This document shows, in pieces, positions 45,229 through 56,765 of a stretch of DNA of 64,000 nt. Each line of letters begins with the position of its first letter. Position 1 is the first letter of the stretch. A program made the position numbers and the translations under genes. The stretch is from positions 2,542,001-2,606,000 of the forward strand of contig NZ_CP125655.1 in assembly GCF_030053835.1 (NCBI RefSeq). The letters run 5' to 3'. Under the pieces are notes generated by a model that ran no database searches, was not told the origin of the DNA, and saw nothing but the letters and a program-made list of their open reading frames with translations. The stretch is from Cellulomonas sp. ES6 (GTDB taxonomy: Bacteria; Actinomycetota; Actinomycetes; Actinomycetales; Cellulomonadaceae).

Positions 45229-47364
45229 ATGCGAGGCAGGACCCCGGCGGCGGGCGCCGCGCTGCTGCTGGCGGCGGTCCTGACGCTGCTCGGGTCCGGG
45301 CCGGCGGCCGGGAGCCCCGGCGGGCCCGGCGCCCCCCGCGACGCCGCGGTGGTCGCCGCCCGGCCGGCCGCGGCGACGACCGTGGACGGCGGCGGTCCGG
45401 CGGCGGACGGCGGGGGGTCCGGCGCTGACGCCGCGGCGCCCGAGCAGCCCGTCCCCACCCCGACGCCGACACCGACACCGGTGCCGACCACCGCGCCCGT
45501 GCCGACGCCCGACCCCACGCCGTCGCGCGCGCCGCAGCCGGAGCCGCGCCCGACGACCACGCCGACCCCCGTGCCGGAGCCGACCCCCGTCGCGCCGGGG
45601 ACGCCGTCGCCCGCTCCGACGCCGACGTCCGTGGCACCCGGCGGGTCCGGGACGGACGACGACCGGCCCGCGCCCGGCCGGCGCCCCGCCACACCGCCCG
45701 CGGTCACGACCGCGACGACGCCGTGGGGGCAGCTGCTGGGCGCGCTGGCGGTCGTCCTCGCGGGTGCCGTCGCGGTCGTCCTGGTCTCCGCGCGCCGTCG
45801 GGCGGCTGCGGCCGCCGCCGCTGCCGCCGCGGCACCGCACGGGCCCGCGGCGGACCCGGACGCGGCGGGAGGCGGGAGCGCGGCCGCCGACCCCCCGGGG
45901 CCGGAGGAGGTGCTGCGCCTCATGGTCACCGCCGGCGAGGCGATGATCGACGCCGGCCACACCGTCTCCTCCGTCGCGGAGGCCCTCGACGACATCGCCG
46001 TCGCGCACGACGTCCGCGGCGCCGAGGTCGTCGTGCTGCCCACGGCGCTGCTCGTGTCGGTGCCGCAGGGGTCCGCCGTCGCCACCGCCGTGGTGTCGAC
46101 GGGGCGTCGCCCGCTCGACCTGTACCAGGTGGACGACCTGGCGGACGTGCTGCGCGACGCCGCCGCGCCCGCGGACGCCGGCCCCCGCCCGACGCCGGGG
46201 TCGCTGATCGGCCGGATCGCGGACCTGCGCGCCGCGCCGCGGCCGTTCGGGCCCGTGGCCCGGCTCGCGGGCTACCTGCTGCTGTCCGTCGGCCTCGCCG
46301 CGCTGCTCGGCGGGTCCTGGGTGGACCTGCTCGTCGCCGGCGGGCTGGGCGTGGCCGTCGGCGCGGTGCAGCTCGCCGTGCCGCCGCTGTCCAGCGGCCC
46401 CCAGGTGGCGCTGACCATCGCCGCGGCGTTCGGGGTGGCGCTCGCGGTGCTGCTGCTCGCCCGCGTGGTGCCCGGCCTCGGCGTGCTGCCGTCCGTCGTC
46501 GCGCCGCTCGCGCTGTTCCTGCCGGGCGGCCTGCTCACCACCGGGGTGATCGAGCTCGCGGCGGGCCAGATGCTGTCCGGCGGCGGGCGGCTCGCGGCGG
46601 GCACCATGCAGCTCGCGCTGCTGGCCGGCGGCATCGTCGGGGCCGGCGCCCTCGTCGGCATCCCCGAGCTCGACCTCACCGCGTCGTCCCAGCCGCTCGG
46701 CCCGCTCGCGCCGTGGGCGGGGGTCGTGCTGTTCGGCGTCGGGACCGTCGTCTTCCGGTGCGCCCGGCCGCGGACCACCGGCTGGGTCGTCCTGGTGCTC
46801 GCGGTCGCCTACGGCGCGCAGGTGGTCGGCGGGACGCTGCTCGGCGGGGTGCTGTCCGCGTTCGTGGGTGCGCTCGTCATGACGCCGGTGGCGCTCGCGG
46901 TCGCGCGGTTCCCGTCCGGCCCGTCGCCGCTCGTGTCGTTCCTGCCGGCGTTCTGGATGCTCGTCCCCGGTGCGCTGGGCCTCGTGGGCGTCGCGACCCT
47001 GCTCGACGGCGGCAGCGGGGCCCTGTCCACCCTCGTGTCGACGGCGTCCACGATGCTCGGCATCGCGCTCGGGGTGCTGCTGGGGCTGTCGGCCTCGCGG
47101 GCGCTGCCCGGCCTGCCGCACCGGCGCGGCGGCGACGGCCTGCCGGGCACGGCGGTCGTGGGGCGGCGGGTGCCCGTCGCGGCTGCGGGAGCCTCCGCGC
47201 CCGGTGCCGGTGCACGCGCGGCCGACCGCGCGGCCGACCAGGCGGACGACGGGGTGGCGGCTGACCGGGCGGGCGGCGGGGGTGTCGCGGACGCCGACCG
47301 CCGCGGTGCGTCGCCGGGCACCGACCCCGCCGCGCCGCCCGCCCCCGACACTCCGCGGATCTGA
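45229..47364 (+). CDS. ThrE-family threonine/serine exporter with Pro/Thr-rich N-terminal region
   Basis: A 711-residue membrane protein. A signal-like helix (residues 8-28) is followed by a Pro/Thr-rich stretch (about residues 74-150, PTPTPTPTPVPTTAPVPTPD) that should be outside the cell. A membrane helix at about 165-185 leads to the ThrE N-domain (LRLMVTAGEAMIDAGHTVSS) and then about ten helices (about 345-625; LPGGLLTTGVIELAAGQML). Corynebacterium ThrE exports threonine and serine; the same use is inferred here. The C-terminus is a long hydrophilic Ala/Asp-rich tail. ATG at 45229. Confidence 0.88.
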   Translation: MRGRTPAAGAALLLAAVLTLLGSGPAAGSPGGPGAPRDAAVVAARPAAATTVDGGGPAADGGGSGADAAAPEQPVPTPTPTPTPVPTTAPVPTPDPTPSRAPQPEPRPTTTPTPVPEPTPVAPGTPSPAPTPTSVAPGGSGTDDDRPAPGRRPATPPAVTTATTPWGQLLGALAVVLAGAVAVVLVSARRRAAAAAAAAAAAPHGPAADPDAAGGGSAAADPPGPEEVLRLMVTAGEAMIDAGHTVSSVAEALDDIAVAHDVRGAEVVVLPTALLVSVPQGSAVATAVVSTGRRPLDLYQVDDLADVLRDAAAPADAGPRPTPGSLIGRIADLRAAPRPFGPVARLAGYLLLSVGLAALLGGSWVDLLVAGGLGVAVGAVQLAVPPLSSGPQVALTIAAAFGVALAVLLLARVVPGLGVLPSVVAPLALFLPGGLLTTGVIELAAGQMLSGGGRLAAGTMQLALLAGGIVGAGALVGIPELDLTASSQPLGPLAPWAGVVLFGVGTVVFRCARPRTTGWVVLVLAVAYGAQVVGGTLLGGVLSAFVGALVMTPVALAVARFPSGPSPLVSFLPAFWMLVPGALGLVGVATLLDGGSGALSTLVSTASTMLGIALGVLLGLSASRALPGLPHRRGGDGLPGTAVVGRRVPVAAAGASAPGAGARAADRAADQADDGVAADRAGGGGVADADRRGASPGTDPAAPPAPDTPRI

Positions 47365-47391
47365 CCGCCCCGCCGCCGGTCGGCCGGGGGT

Positions 47392-47446
47392 GTTCGGATC
47401 CGTTCGTGCGGGCGCGCCGGGCGTGTCCGTGCGAACGGATCCGAAC
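47392..47446. terminator. 15-bp inverted repeat containing GGATCC
   Basis: GTTCGGATCCGTTCG (47392-47406) and CGAACGGATCCGAAC (47432-47446) are perfect inverted arms with a 25-base GC-rich loop, starting 27 bases after the thrE-like stop. A terminator is the simplest reading. Each arm also contains an inner palindrome CGGATCCG, so a dimer-binding site is possible. Confidence 0.65.
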
Positions 47447-47558
47447 GCGGCCAGGGGGTGGGGGGAGGGGGTCGGGGCACGCGCGCGTCCGGTCCGCGAC
47501 ACGCCGACGGGCGCGACACGCCGGACCCGGATCACGTCCGCGGCGGGCGTGCGCGTCG

Positions 47559-47726
47559 TCGTCCACAGGTGGACCCGGGTGTGGGTGACCTGGGGACGAC
47601 GAGGGGCTCGCTGTGGACGACGCAGCAGGTCCCGCGGGTCGCCGTCGGGCGGGCTGTGTGTCAGTGGTCGGTCGTAGCCTGTGGATGAAGCCGGACACCA
47701 CGACTCCGTGCACAGCCTGTGGAGAA
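47559..47726. promoter_or_regulatory. Cluster of four DnaA-box-like sites upstream of nrdH
   Basis: TCGTCCACA (47559-47567), TGTGGACGA (47612-47620), TGTGGATGA (47680-47688) and TGTGGAGAA (47718-47726) each match the DnaA box TT(A/G)TCCACA or its complement with one or two mismatches. They are spaced 38 to 68 bases apart in the region preceding the nrd promoter. In E. coli DnaA regulates nrdAB through such boxes; here it is a suggestion. Confidence 0.5.
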
Positions 47727-47739
47727 CGACACGCGTGTA

Positions 47740-47787
47740 ACACCAGCACTTGTGGTCCCTTGCCGGACGCACCACTAGGTGTAGTGT
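47740..47787. promoter_or_regulatory. Tandem NrdR boxes
   Basis: Box 1 ACACCAGCACTTGTGG (47740-47755) and box 2 CCACTAGGTGTAGTGT (47772-47787) resemble the NrdR consensus ACACWATATATWGTGT. They are 32 bases apart centre to centre, three helical turns, with a 16-base gap, exactly the spacing found in known nrd promoters. They lie 136-183 bases before nrdH. NrdR represses ribonucleotide reductase when dATP is high. Confidence 0.85.
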
Positions 47788-47922
47788 TCTGACTCGCCGC
47801 TCGACGCGGGGCCCCGGCCACCGGGAGACCCGCCGACGCGGCCCAGGACGAGCACCACCAGCAGTGCGGGGCGGGCGCGGGGGCGCACGTACCAGCGAGG
47901 CCTTTCACACCGGGGAGACACG

Positions 47923-48168
47923 ATGACCATCACCGTCTACAGCAAGCCGTCGTGCGTCCAGTGCAACGCGACGTACCGCGCCCTGGACAAGGCCGGGCTG
48001 GAGTACGAGGTCGTCGACATCACCGAGGACGCCGACGCGCGTGACTACGTCATGTCGCTCGGCCACCTGCAGGCGCCCGTCGTCGTGGCGGACGGCCACC
48101 ACTGGTCGGGCTACCGCCCCGACCAGATCAAGGCGATCGCCGACCGCGCCGCGGTCTCCGTCGCCTGA
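47923..48168 (+). CDS. nrdH: Glutaredoxin-like NrdH-redoxin
   Basis: An 81-residue thioredoxin-fold electron donor for class Ib ribonucleotide reductase, reduced by thioredoxin reductase. The active site is C11-V-Q-C14 near the start of the first helix. The NrdH-specific motif WSGYRPDQIKAI follows the conserved cis-proline APVV. ATG at 47923. First gene of the nrdHIEF operon. Confidence 0.96.
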   Translation: MTITVYSKPSCVQCNATYRALDKAGLEYEVVDITEDADARDYVMSLGHLQAPVVVADGHHWSGYRPDQIKAIADRAAVSVA

Positions 48169-48632
48169 CGTCGCCGCCCGCCGCCCGCTGACCCGGGCGG
48201 CCCGGCCGCGACCCTGCACGATCCACGATCCGACCGGGGCGAGGGGGATCGACGAGCGATGAGCTCACTGGTCTACTTCTCCAGCGTCTCGGAGAACACA
48301 CGCCGATTCGTCGACAAGCTGGACATCGACGCCGCGCGCATCCCGCTCCGCCCCTCCGAGCCGTTCCTCCGCGTCACCGACCCCTACGTGCTGGTGGTCC
48401 CGACGTACGGCGGCGGCAACGAGGGCGGCGCGGTGCCGCGGCAGGTCGTGAAGTTCCTCAACGACGCATCGAACCGTTCCCTCATCCGCGGCGTCATCGC
48501 GGCGGGGAACACCAACTTCGGCGCTGCCTACTGCATCGCCGGGGACATCATCGCCGCGAAGTGCCAGGTCCCGTACCTGTACGCCTTCGAGCTCATGGGA
48601 ACGACCGAGGACGTCACGCGCGTCCGAGAGGG

Positions 48633-51927
<3,295 letters not shown>

Positions 51928-51952
51928 TCCCGGCCTGACCCGCGCACCGACG

Positions 51953-51988
51953 ACGACGCCCCGGACCCTGGTGGGTCCGGGGCGTCGT
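51953..51988. terminator. Strong hairpin terminator after nrdF
   Basis: ACGACGCCCCGGACCC (51953-51968) and GGGTCCGGGGCGTCGT (51973-51988) form a perfect 16-bp stem with a TGGT loop, 26 bases after the nrdF stop. The convergent membrane-protein gene ends at 52049, so it can act in both directions. Confidence 0.9.
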
Positions 51989-52048
51989 GCGTCCCGGAGC
52001 GCTTGCCGGGGAGCCGGCTGGTGTCCGCCGGACGGCTCGTCCGGGGCC

Positions 52049-52804
52049 TCAGCTTCCGGACCCGGCCCCGATGACGGCGACGACCACGGACCCGATCGCG
52101 GTCCACGCCAGCACCGTCCACGGCATCAGCATGCTCACGCGTCGCGGGGCCGCCTCCTCGCGCGGGCCGACCACGGGGTCGGCGGTCCGGCCGCGACGCC
52201 CGAGGACCACCTCCGCCCCGATGCCGGTGGCGAGCAGCAGGAGGCCGGCGACCAGGGCCGCGGGTGCGGGCAGCTGCGCGATCGGTGCCTCGATGCGCAG
52301 CAGCAGCGCCGCCGGGACGAGCGCGGCGGTGACGCCGGCGCCGACGGTGACCGCGGCGACGACCGGCCTGCGGACGATCAGCCCCAGCACGCGGTCCGCG
52401 TGCCGGACGAGGAGCCCGCACCCGGCGGCCACGACCGCCAGCATCGCCACGAGGCCCCAGCTGAGCGTGACGTCGCCGCCCCGGGCGGTCTCGCCGACCG
52501 CCGTGATGACGGTGACCATGCCGAGGATCTCGGCGGCGAGCGGCGCGAGGTGCGGCCACCACCGCGTGCGCGGGGCGGGCAACGTCTCGGCGACCGTCCG
52601 GGCGTAGGCGACGGGGTCTCCGAAGGCGACGTGCTCGGGCTCGCCGCTGTCCCGGCAGTGGACGTCGATCTCGGCGAGCGCGTCGCCGATGCGCTCACCC
52701 GGGACGTCGCGCAGCCGGGCCTCGAGGACGAACGCGTCGACCCAGCCCGGGTCGACGGCGGGCGCGATCTGCTGGGCGCCGGTCGGGCGGCGGGTGTCAG
52801 GCAC
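52049..52804 (-). CDS. HAAS-type membrane protein (PadR partner)
   Basis: A 251-residue membrane protein. Residues about 20-75 form the HAAS signalling domain seen in PadR-linked proteins (FVLEARLRDVPGERIGDALA), followed by six hydrophobic helices between about 85 and 248. Function unknown; such proteins sit next to PadR regulators and probably relay a membrane or cell-wall signal. Its start overlaps the PadR stop by eight bases, so the two genes are one translation unit. Confidence 0.85.
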   Translation of the reverse strand: MPDTRRPTGAQQIAPAVDPGWVDAFVLEARLRDVPGERIGDALAEIDVHCRDSGEPEHVAFGDPVAYARTVAETLPAPRTRWWPHLAPLAAEILGMVTVITAVGETARGGDVTLSWGLVAMLAVVAAGCGLLVRHADRVLGLIVRRPVVAAVTVGAGVTAALVPAALLLRIEAPIAQLPAPAALVAGLLLLATGIGAEVVLGRRGRTADPVVGPREEAAPRRVSMLMPWTVLAWTAIGSVVVAVIGAGSGS

Positions 52805-53159
52805 GGGGGTCCTCTCCTCCGGGGGCGGGTGCGGCCAGGTGGGCGTCGACGACCGCGGCGAAGCGCGTCCAGCGCGCCACCAGGTCGAGCAGGTGGTGGC
52901 GCCCCTCCGGGGTGATCTCGTAGTACTTGCGACCCGGACCGCCCTCGCCGGCGCGCCACTCGACGGTCACGTGCCCGGCGGCTTCGAGGCGACCGAGCAG
53001 GGGGTAGAGGGTGCCGCCCTTGATGTCGCCGATCCCGGCCCCGGCGAGGCGGGTGGCGATGGCGTACCCGTACGTCGGGCCGTCGGCGAGCACGCGCAGC
53101 ACTGCCTGCGGCAGCACCCCGCGGAGCCACTCGCCCGGCCACTCGCGTTCGTCGGTCAC
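52797..53159 (-). CDS. PadR family transcriptional regulator
   Basis: A 120-residue PadR-type winged-helix repressor. The N-terminal domain is VLPQAVLRVLADGPTYGYAI, then GDIKGGTLYPLLGRLEAAG and GRKYYEITPEGRHHL. GTG start at 53159 lies six bases after the -10-like TACGAT, and no ribosome binding site precedes it, so the transcript appears leaderless. It probably controls the HAAS membrane partner directly behind it. Confidence 0.92.
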   Translation of the reverse strand: MTDEREWPGEWLRGVLPQAVLRVLADGPTYGYAIATRLAGAGIGDIKGGTLYPLLGRLEAAGHVTVEWRAGEGGPGRKYYEITPEGRHHLLDLVARWTRFAAVVDAHLAAPAPGGEDPRA

Positions 53160-53161
53160 GT

Positions 53162-53186
53162 CTAGATCGTATGGCTGACTAGATCG
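53162..53186. promoter_or_regulatory. Leaderless padR promoter with repeated CTAGATCG
   Basis: CTAGATCG occurs at 53162-53169 and again at 53179-53186, 17 bases apart. On the minus strand TACGAT (53171-53166) fits a -10 six bases before the GTG. The repeats flank and overlap it, so self-repression by PadR is likely. Confidence 0.6.
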
Positions 53187-53288
53187 GGAGGCAATCTACC
53201 GGGGTCGCCGGCCCGCGGACCTGTGGTCCCGGCTGCCCGCCTGCGTGGTCTGGGAGACTCGCCCCACACGACGAAGGAGGACCCGAGG

Positions 53289-53891
53289 GTGGAGCTCGAC
53301 CTGGCGACGGCGCTCGCGGACGGCCGCACGGAGTACGACAAGATGGTGGCCGGCGACTGGTACCGCTACCGGTTCGGGCCCGAGCTGGCGGACATGACGA
53401 CCAGCACGCAGCGCACGTGCCGCCGGATCACCGCCCTGTACGACGAGGACCGGCCCGCGGCCGAGAAGCTGTTCCGCGAGCTGCTGGGCACCGTGGGCGA
53501 GGGCGTCGACTTCCGGCCGCCGTTCTACCTGGACTACGGGCACCGCCTGCACCTCGGCGACCGGACGTTCGTCAACGCGGACCTCCTGACCCTCGGCGGC
53601 GGTGAGATCCGGATCGGCGCGGACGTGCTGATCGGCCCGAGCGTGCGCCTGTACACGCCGACGCACGTCCTGGACCCCGAGCTGCGCCCGCAGGGGTGGG
53701 AGCGGGTCTCGTCCATCACCATCGAGGACGGCGTCTGGCTGGGCGGCAGCGTCGTGGTCTGCCCGGGCGTGACGATCGGCGCCCGGTCGGTGGTCGGCGC
53801 AGGGTCCGTCGTGACGAAGGACGTGCCGCCGGACGTGGTCGTGGCGGGGAACCCCGCGCGCGTCGTGCGCTCGCTGCTGCCGGAGGGCTGA
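53289..53891 (+). CDS. Hexapeptide-repeat O-acetyltransferase (second paralogue)
   Basis: A 200-residue Maa-type acetyltransferase, paralogous to the one at 37322. Mac domain residues about 8-60 (GRTEYDKMVAGDWYRYRFGP), then the left-handed beta-helix with catalytic histidine in LYTPTHVLDPE and the acetyl-CoA end VVGAGSVVTKDVPPDVVVAG. GTG start at 53289 behind AAGGAGG. Unlike the other copy it has a normal ribosome binding site and no TetR neighbour; the next gene on the left is the divergent padR. Confidence 0.88.
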   Translation: MELDLATALADGRTEYDKMVAGDWYRYRFGPELADMTTSTQRTCRRITALYDEDRPAAEKLFRELLGTVGEGVDFRPPFYLDYGHRLHLGDRTFVNADLLTLGGGEIRIGADVLIGPSVRLYTPTHVLDPELRPQGWERVSSITIEDGVWLGGSVVVCPGVTIGARSVVGAGSVVTKDVPPDVVVAGNPARVVRSLLPEG

Positions 53892-54153
53892 CCGTCCGTC
53901 GCCGTCAGATCTCCGAACGGTCCCGCACGCCTGCGCCCGGCCGTTCCGGCCGCACAGGTCACTAGCCTCACCGCCAGACCGACGCGGACGCCCACGACGG
54001 CGCGGTGAGCTGCCGTGCCCGGCGTCCCGACGCGGCCGCGGCGCGAGCCGGACCGTGGGTGACCGGCGTGACGGAGGGCGACCGCCGTCCGCCTCACCCG
54101 CGTCCGTCGTCACGCTCCGCTCTGCTGACGGCGTGAGAGACGAGGGACGGCCC

Positions 54154-56661
54154 ATGAGCACGAGGACCTGGTGGCGGGACGGGCTGGTCGCGGTGGTGAC
54201 GGCGGCCGTGCTGGCGCTCGCCGGAGCGCCGGCGGCGGGGGCCGCGGACGGCGACGGGACGGACCCGGCGGCGACGGCGTCGATCTCGGGGACCATCGTG
54301 TTCCCCGAGGGGCTCCAGGAGGGGTACTCCGAGGGCTTCGACATCCAGGCGTGGACCGTGGACGGCCAGGAGCCGTGGACGTACGGCAGCACGTCGGGCT
54401 CGGGGACCTCGTTCTCGATCCCGGGGCTGCGTGCCGACCAGGACTACGTCGTGTCCCTCTCGTTCTGGCACGACGAGCTGGCCGACGGGCTCTGGGCGGG
54501 TCCGGGCGTCCCGCCCGTGCGGGCGGTGGCGGCGGCCGTCGCGGTCCGTGGCGGGACGACGGACCTCGTGGTCGAGGCGCTGAAGAAGGCGTCACCGACG
54601 AGCATCTCCGGCACGCTGACGCTGCCGCCCGAGGTCGCGTCGGTCGACGGGACGCGCGTCGTCGCCACCGTCGGGTCCGCCGACTACGAGGGGGAGGACG
54701 CGGTGCGCACCGCTGTCGTCACCGGCTCGGCGTTCACCCTCACGGGGCTGCACCCCACGTTGGGCTACCGGGTCTGCCTGGAGGCCTCCGCGTCGACGAC
54801 CGCGGGCTGCTACCGCAGCGACGACGGCACGCTCGGACCGGTCACCGACGCGGACTCCGGCGCGCCCGCCGGCACGTGGGTCGACCCGGGCTCCGAGGGC
54901 ATCGTGCTCAGGCCCCACCACCCGATGTCGATCTCCGGCCGGGTCGAGCTCCCGCCGGGGGTGACGTCGCTCGCCGGGCTGACGGTGCAGGCCTTCGGCC
55001 TGTCCTGGTGGGACGAGCCGTTCCAGGGCAGCACGACGCTGACGGGGTCCTCCACGACGTTCACCATCGCGGGCCTGTCGTCGTGGGAGACGTACGACCT
55101 GTCGATCACCGGGTCGGACAAGGTCTTCCCGGGGTACTACGTCTCGGACACGCAGCCGCTGGGCCACCAGAAGAGCGACGCCTCGCGGGTCGCGCCCGGC
55201 GCGACCGGCCTGGTCCTGCGGCCCACGGCCACGGCGACGCCGCTCACGCCCACGAACACGACGAGGCCGATGGTCCTCGGCGCCGCGAAGGTCGGCGCGA
55301 GGCTCACCGCCAAGCCCGGCGCCTGGTCGGTCGCGGGGCTCACCTACACGTACCAGTGGCTGCGCGGCACGACGGCGATCAGCGGCGCCACGACGTCGAC
55401 GTACACCGTCACGACCGCGGACGCCGGCCAGAAGCTGTCCGTCCGGGTGACCGCGTCGCGGTCCGGCTACCAGTCCGCGCAGGCGACGAGCGCCGCGACC
55501 GCCACCGTGCCGCTGCTCGTCGTCACCAGCACGAGCAGGCCGACGACGTCGGGCACGGCGAAGGTCGGCGCGACGCTGACCGCCAGGCCCGGTTCCTGGT
55601 CCGTCTCCGGGCTGACGACCACCTACCAGTGGCTGCGCGACGGCGCGGCGATCAGCGGAGCCACGTCCGCCTCGTACCGGGTCACCGCCTCCGACGTGGG
55701 CAGGAAGCTCGCGGTCAAGGTCACGGTCCGCCGCACCGGCTACAAGGCCGCGAGCTCCACCAGCGCGGCGACGGCGCCGGTCGCCAAGGGGACGATCGCC
55801 GTCCGGACGAAGCCGACCGCGGCGGGCTCGGCGAAGGTCGGCGCGCAGCTCACCGCGAAGCCGGGGACGTGGTCGGCGTCCGGGGTGACGCTCCGGCACC
55901 AGTGGCTGCGCGCGGGCAAGCCGGTCCCGGGCGCCACGAAGGCGACGTACACCGTGACCGCCGCGGACCTCGGGCAGCGGCTGTCGGTGAGGGTCACCGC
56001 GGTGAGGTCCGGCTACACGTCGGCCTCGGCGACGAGCGCGTCGACGGCGGCGGTGGCCCGCGGCACCCTGACGAGCACGGCACGGCCGACCGTCACCGGC
56101 ACCGCGGCCGTGGCGTCCCGCCTGACCGCGACGCCGGGCACCTGGGCGACGACGGGGCTGACGTACGGCTACCAGTGGCTGCGCAGCGGCTCGGCGATCA
56201 CGGGCGCCACCGCGTCGACCTACACGCCGACCGCGGCGGACGTCGGCAAGCCGCTGTCCGTCCGTGTGACCGCCAGGAAGAGCGGCTACACGACCGCCAC
56301 CGCCACCAGCCTCGCGACCGCGGCGGTCGTCAAGGCCGCGCCGGCGGTGACCGTGACGCTCACGCCGTCGACCGCGCCCGCCGGGACGACGGTCACGGCC
56401 GGGGTGGCGGTCGTGGTCCCGGGCGTGACCAGGCCGACAGGGACGGTCACCGTCACCGCCGGAGGGACGACCACGACGGCCACGATCGCGTCCACCGCGT
56501 CCACCGCGGGCGGCAGGGCGACGGTCGCGCTCCCGACCCTCGACGCCGGGACGTACGACGTCGTCGCGCAGTTCACCCCGACGGGGACCACGGCGACGAC
56601 CACGGCGGCCGGGTCGTCGGCCCCGGCGCAGCTCGTCGTCGCGCCACCCGCCGTGCCCTGA
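54154..56661 (+). CDS. Secreted multidomain protein with four 91-residue Ig-like repeats
   Basis: An 835-residue exported protein. The signal peptide ends at GAPAAGAA (about residue 31). Three CarboxypepD_reg-like beta domains follow (ISGTIVFPEG near 47, ISGTLTLPPE near 151, ISGRVELPPG near 260). Residues 367-730 consist of four tandem Ig-like units, each with a YQWLR (or HQWLR) core and a KLSVRVTA-type end. A final Big_3_5-like beta domain (about 735-825) ends the protein. No LPxTG or transmembrane anchor is visible, so it is secreted or held by another contact. A role in adhesion, carbohydrate or matrix binding is likely but not shown. Confidence 0.85.
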   Translation: MSTRTWWRDGLVAVVTAAVLALAGAPAAGAADGDGTDPAATASISGTIVFPEGLQEGYSEGFDIQAWTVDGQEPWTYGSTSGSGTSFSIPGLRADQDYVVSLSFWHDELADGLWAGPGVPPVRAVAAAVAVRGGTTDLVVEALKKASPTSISGTLTLPPEVASVDGTRVVATVGSADYEGEDAVRTAVVTGSAFTLTGLHPTLGYRVCLEASASTTAGCYRSDDGTLGPVTDADSGAPAGTWVDPGSEGIVLRPHHPMSISGRVELPPGVTSLAGLTVQAFGLSWWDEPFQGSTTLTGSSTTFTIAGLSSWETYDLSITGSDKVFPGYYVSDTQPLGHQKSDASRVAPGATGLVLRPTATATPLTPTNTTRPMVLGAAKVGARLTAKPGAWSVAGLTYTYQWLRGTTAISGATTSTYTVTTADAGQKLSVRVTASRSGYQSAQATSAATATVPLLVVTSTSRPTTSGTAKVGATLTARPGSWSVSGLTTTYQWLRDGAAISGATSASYRVTASDVGRKLAVKVTVRRTGYKAASSTSAATAPVAKGTIAVRTKPTAAGSAKVGAQLTAKPGTWSASGVTLRHQWLRAGKPVPGATKATYTVTAADLGQRLSVRVTAVRSGYTSASATSASTAAVARGTLTSTARPTVTGTAAVASRLTATPGTWATTGLTYGYQWLRSGSAITGATASTYTPTAADVGKPLSVRVTARKSGYTTATATSLATAAVVKAAPAVTVTLTPSTAPAGTTVTAGVAVVVPGVTRPTGTVTVTAGGTTTTATIASTASTAGGRATVALPTLDAGTYDVVAQFTPTGTTATTTAAGSSAPAQLVVAPPAVP
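55252..56343 (+). repeat. Four 273-bp tandem repeats within the Ig-like gene
   Basis: The QWLR codons begin at 55351, 55624, 55897 and 56170, exactly 273 bases (91 codons) apart. The copies are diverged at the protein level but retain fixed length and codon texture, indicating past duplication with constraint against indels. Confidence 0.9.
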
Positions 56662-56765
56662 CGGACCACACCCCGCCCACCCGCGGCGCCGCGCGTCCGG
56701 GTGACCTGACACCCGCCGTGCGCGACGTCGACCACGGCGGGAGCCTGCGCTGCCAGGATGCCCGC

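Larger units (their letters stand above)
47365..47922. other. Regulatory intergenic region before nrdH, 558 bases, no gene
   Basis: I see no credible coding frame here. In order it holds a 15-bp inverted repeat (47392-47446), a G-rich stretch, a cluster of four DnaA-box-like sites (47559-47726), and the NrdR box pair (47740-47787). A long region before nrdHIEF with this many control elements implies tight cell-cycle and dNTP-level control. The nrdH start is at 47923, after an AGG CCTTT-like weak site and the sequence ACCGGGGAGAC. Confidence 0.7.

Noticed and set aside
54592..56712. Arg/Gly-rich antisense frame across the Ig-like repeats
   Set aside because: It has repeat structure only because the sense gene has. 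No ribosome binding site or domain.
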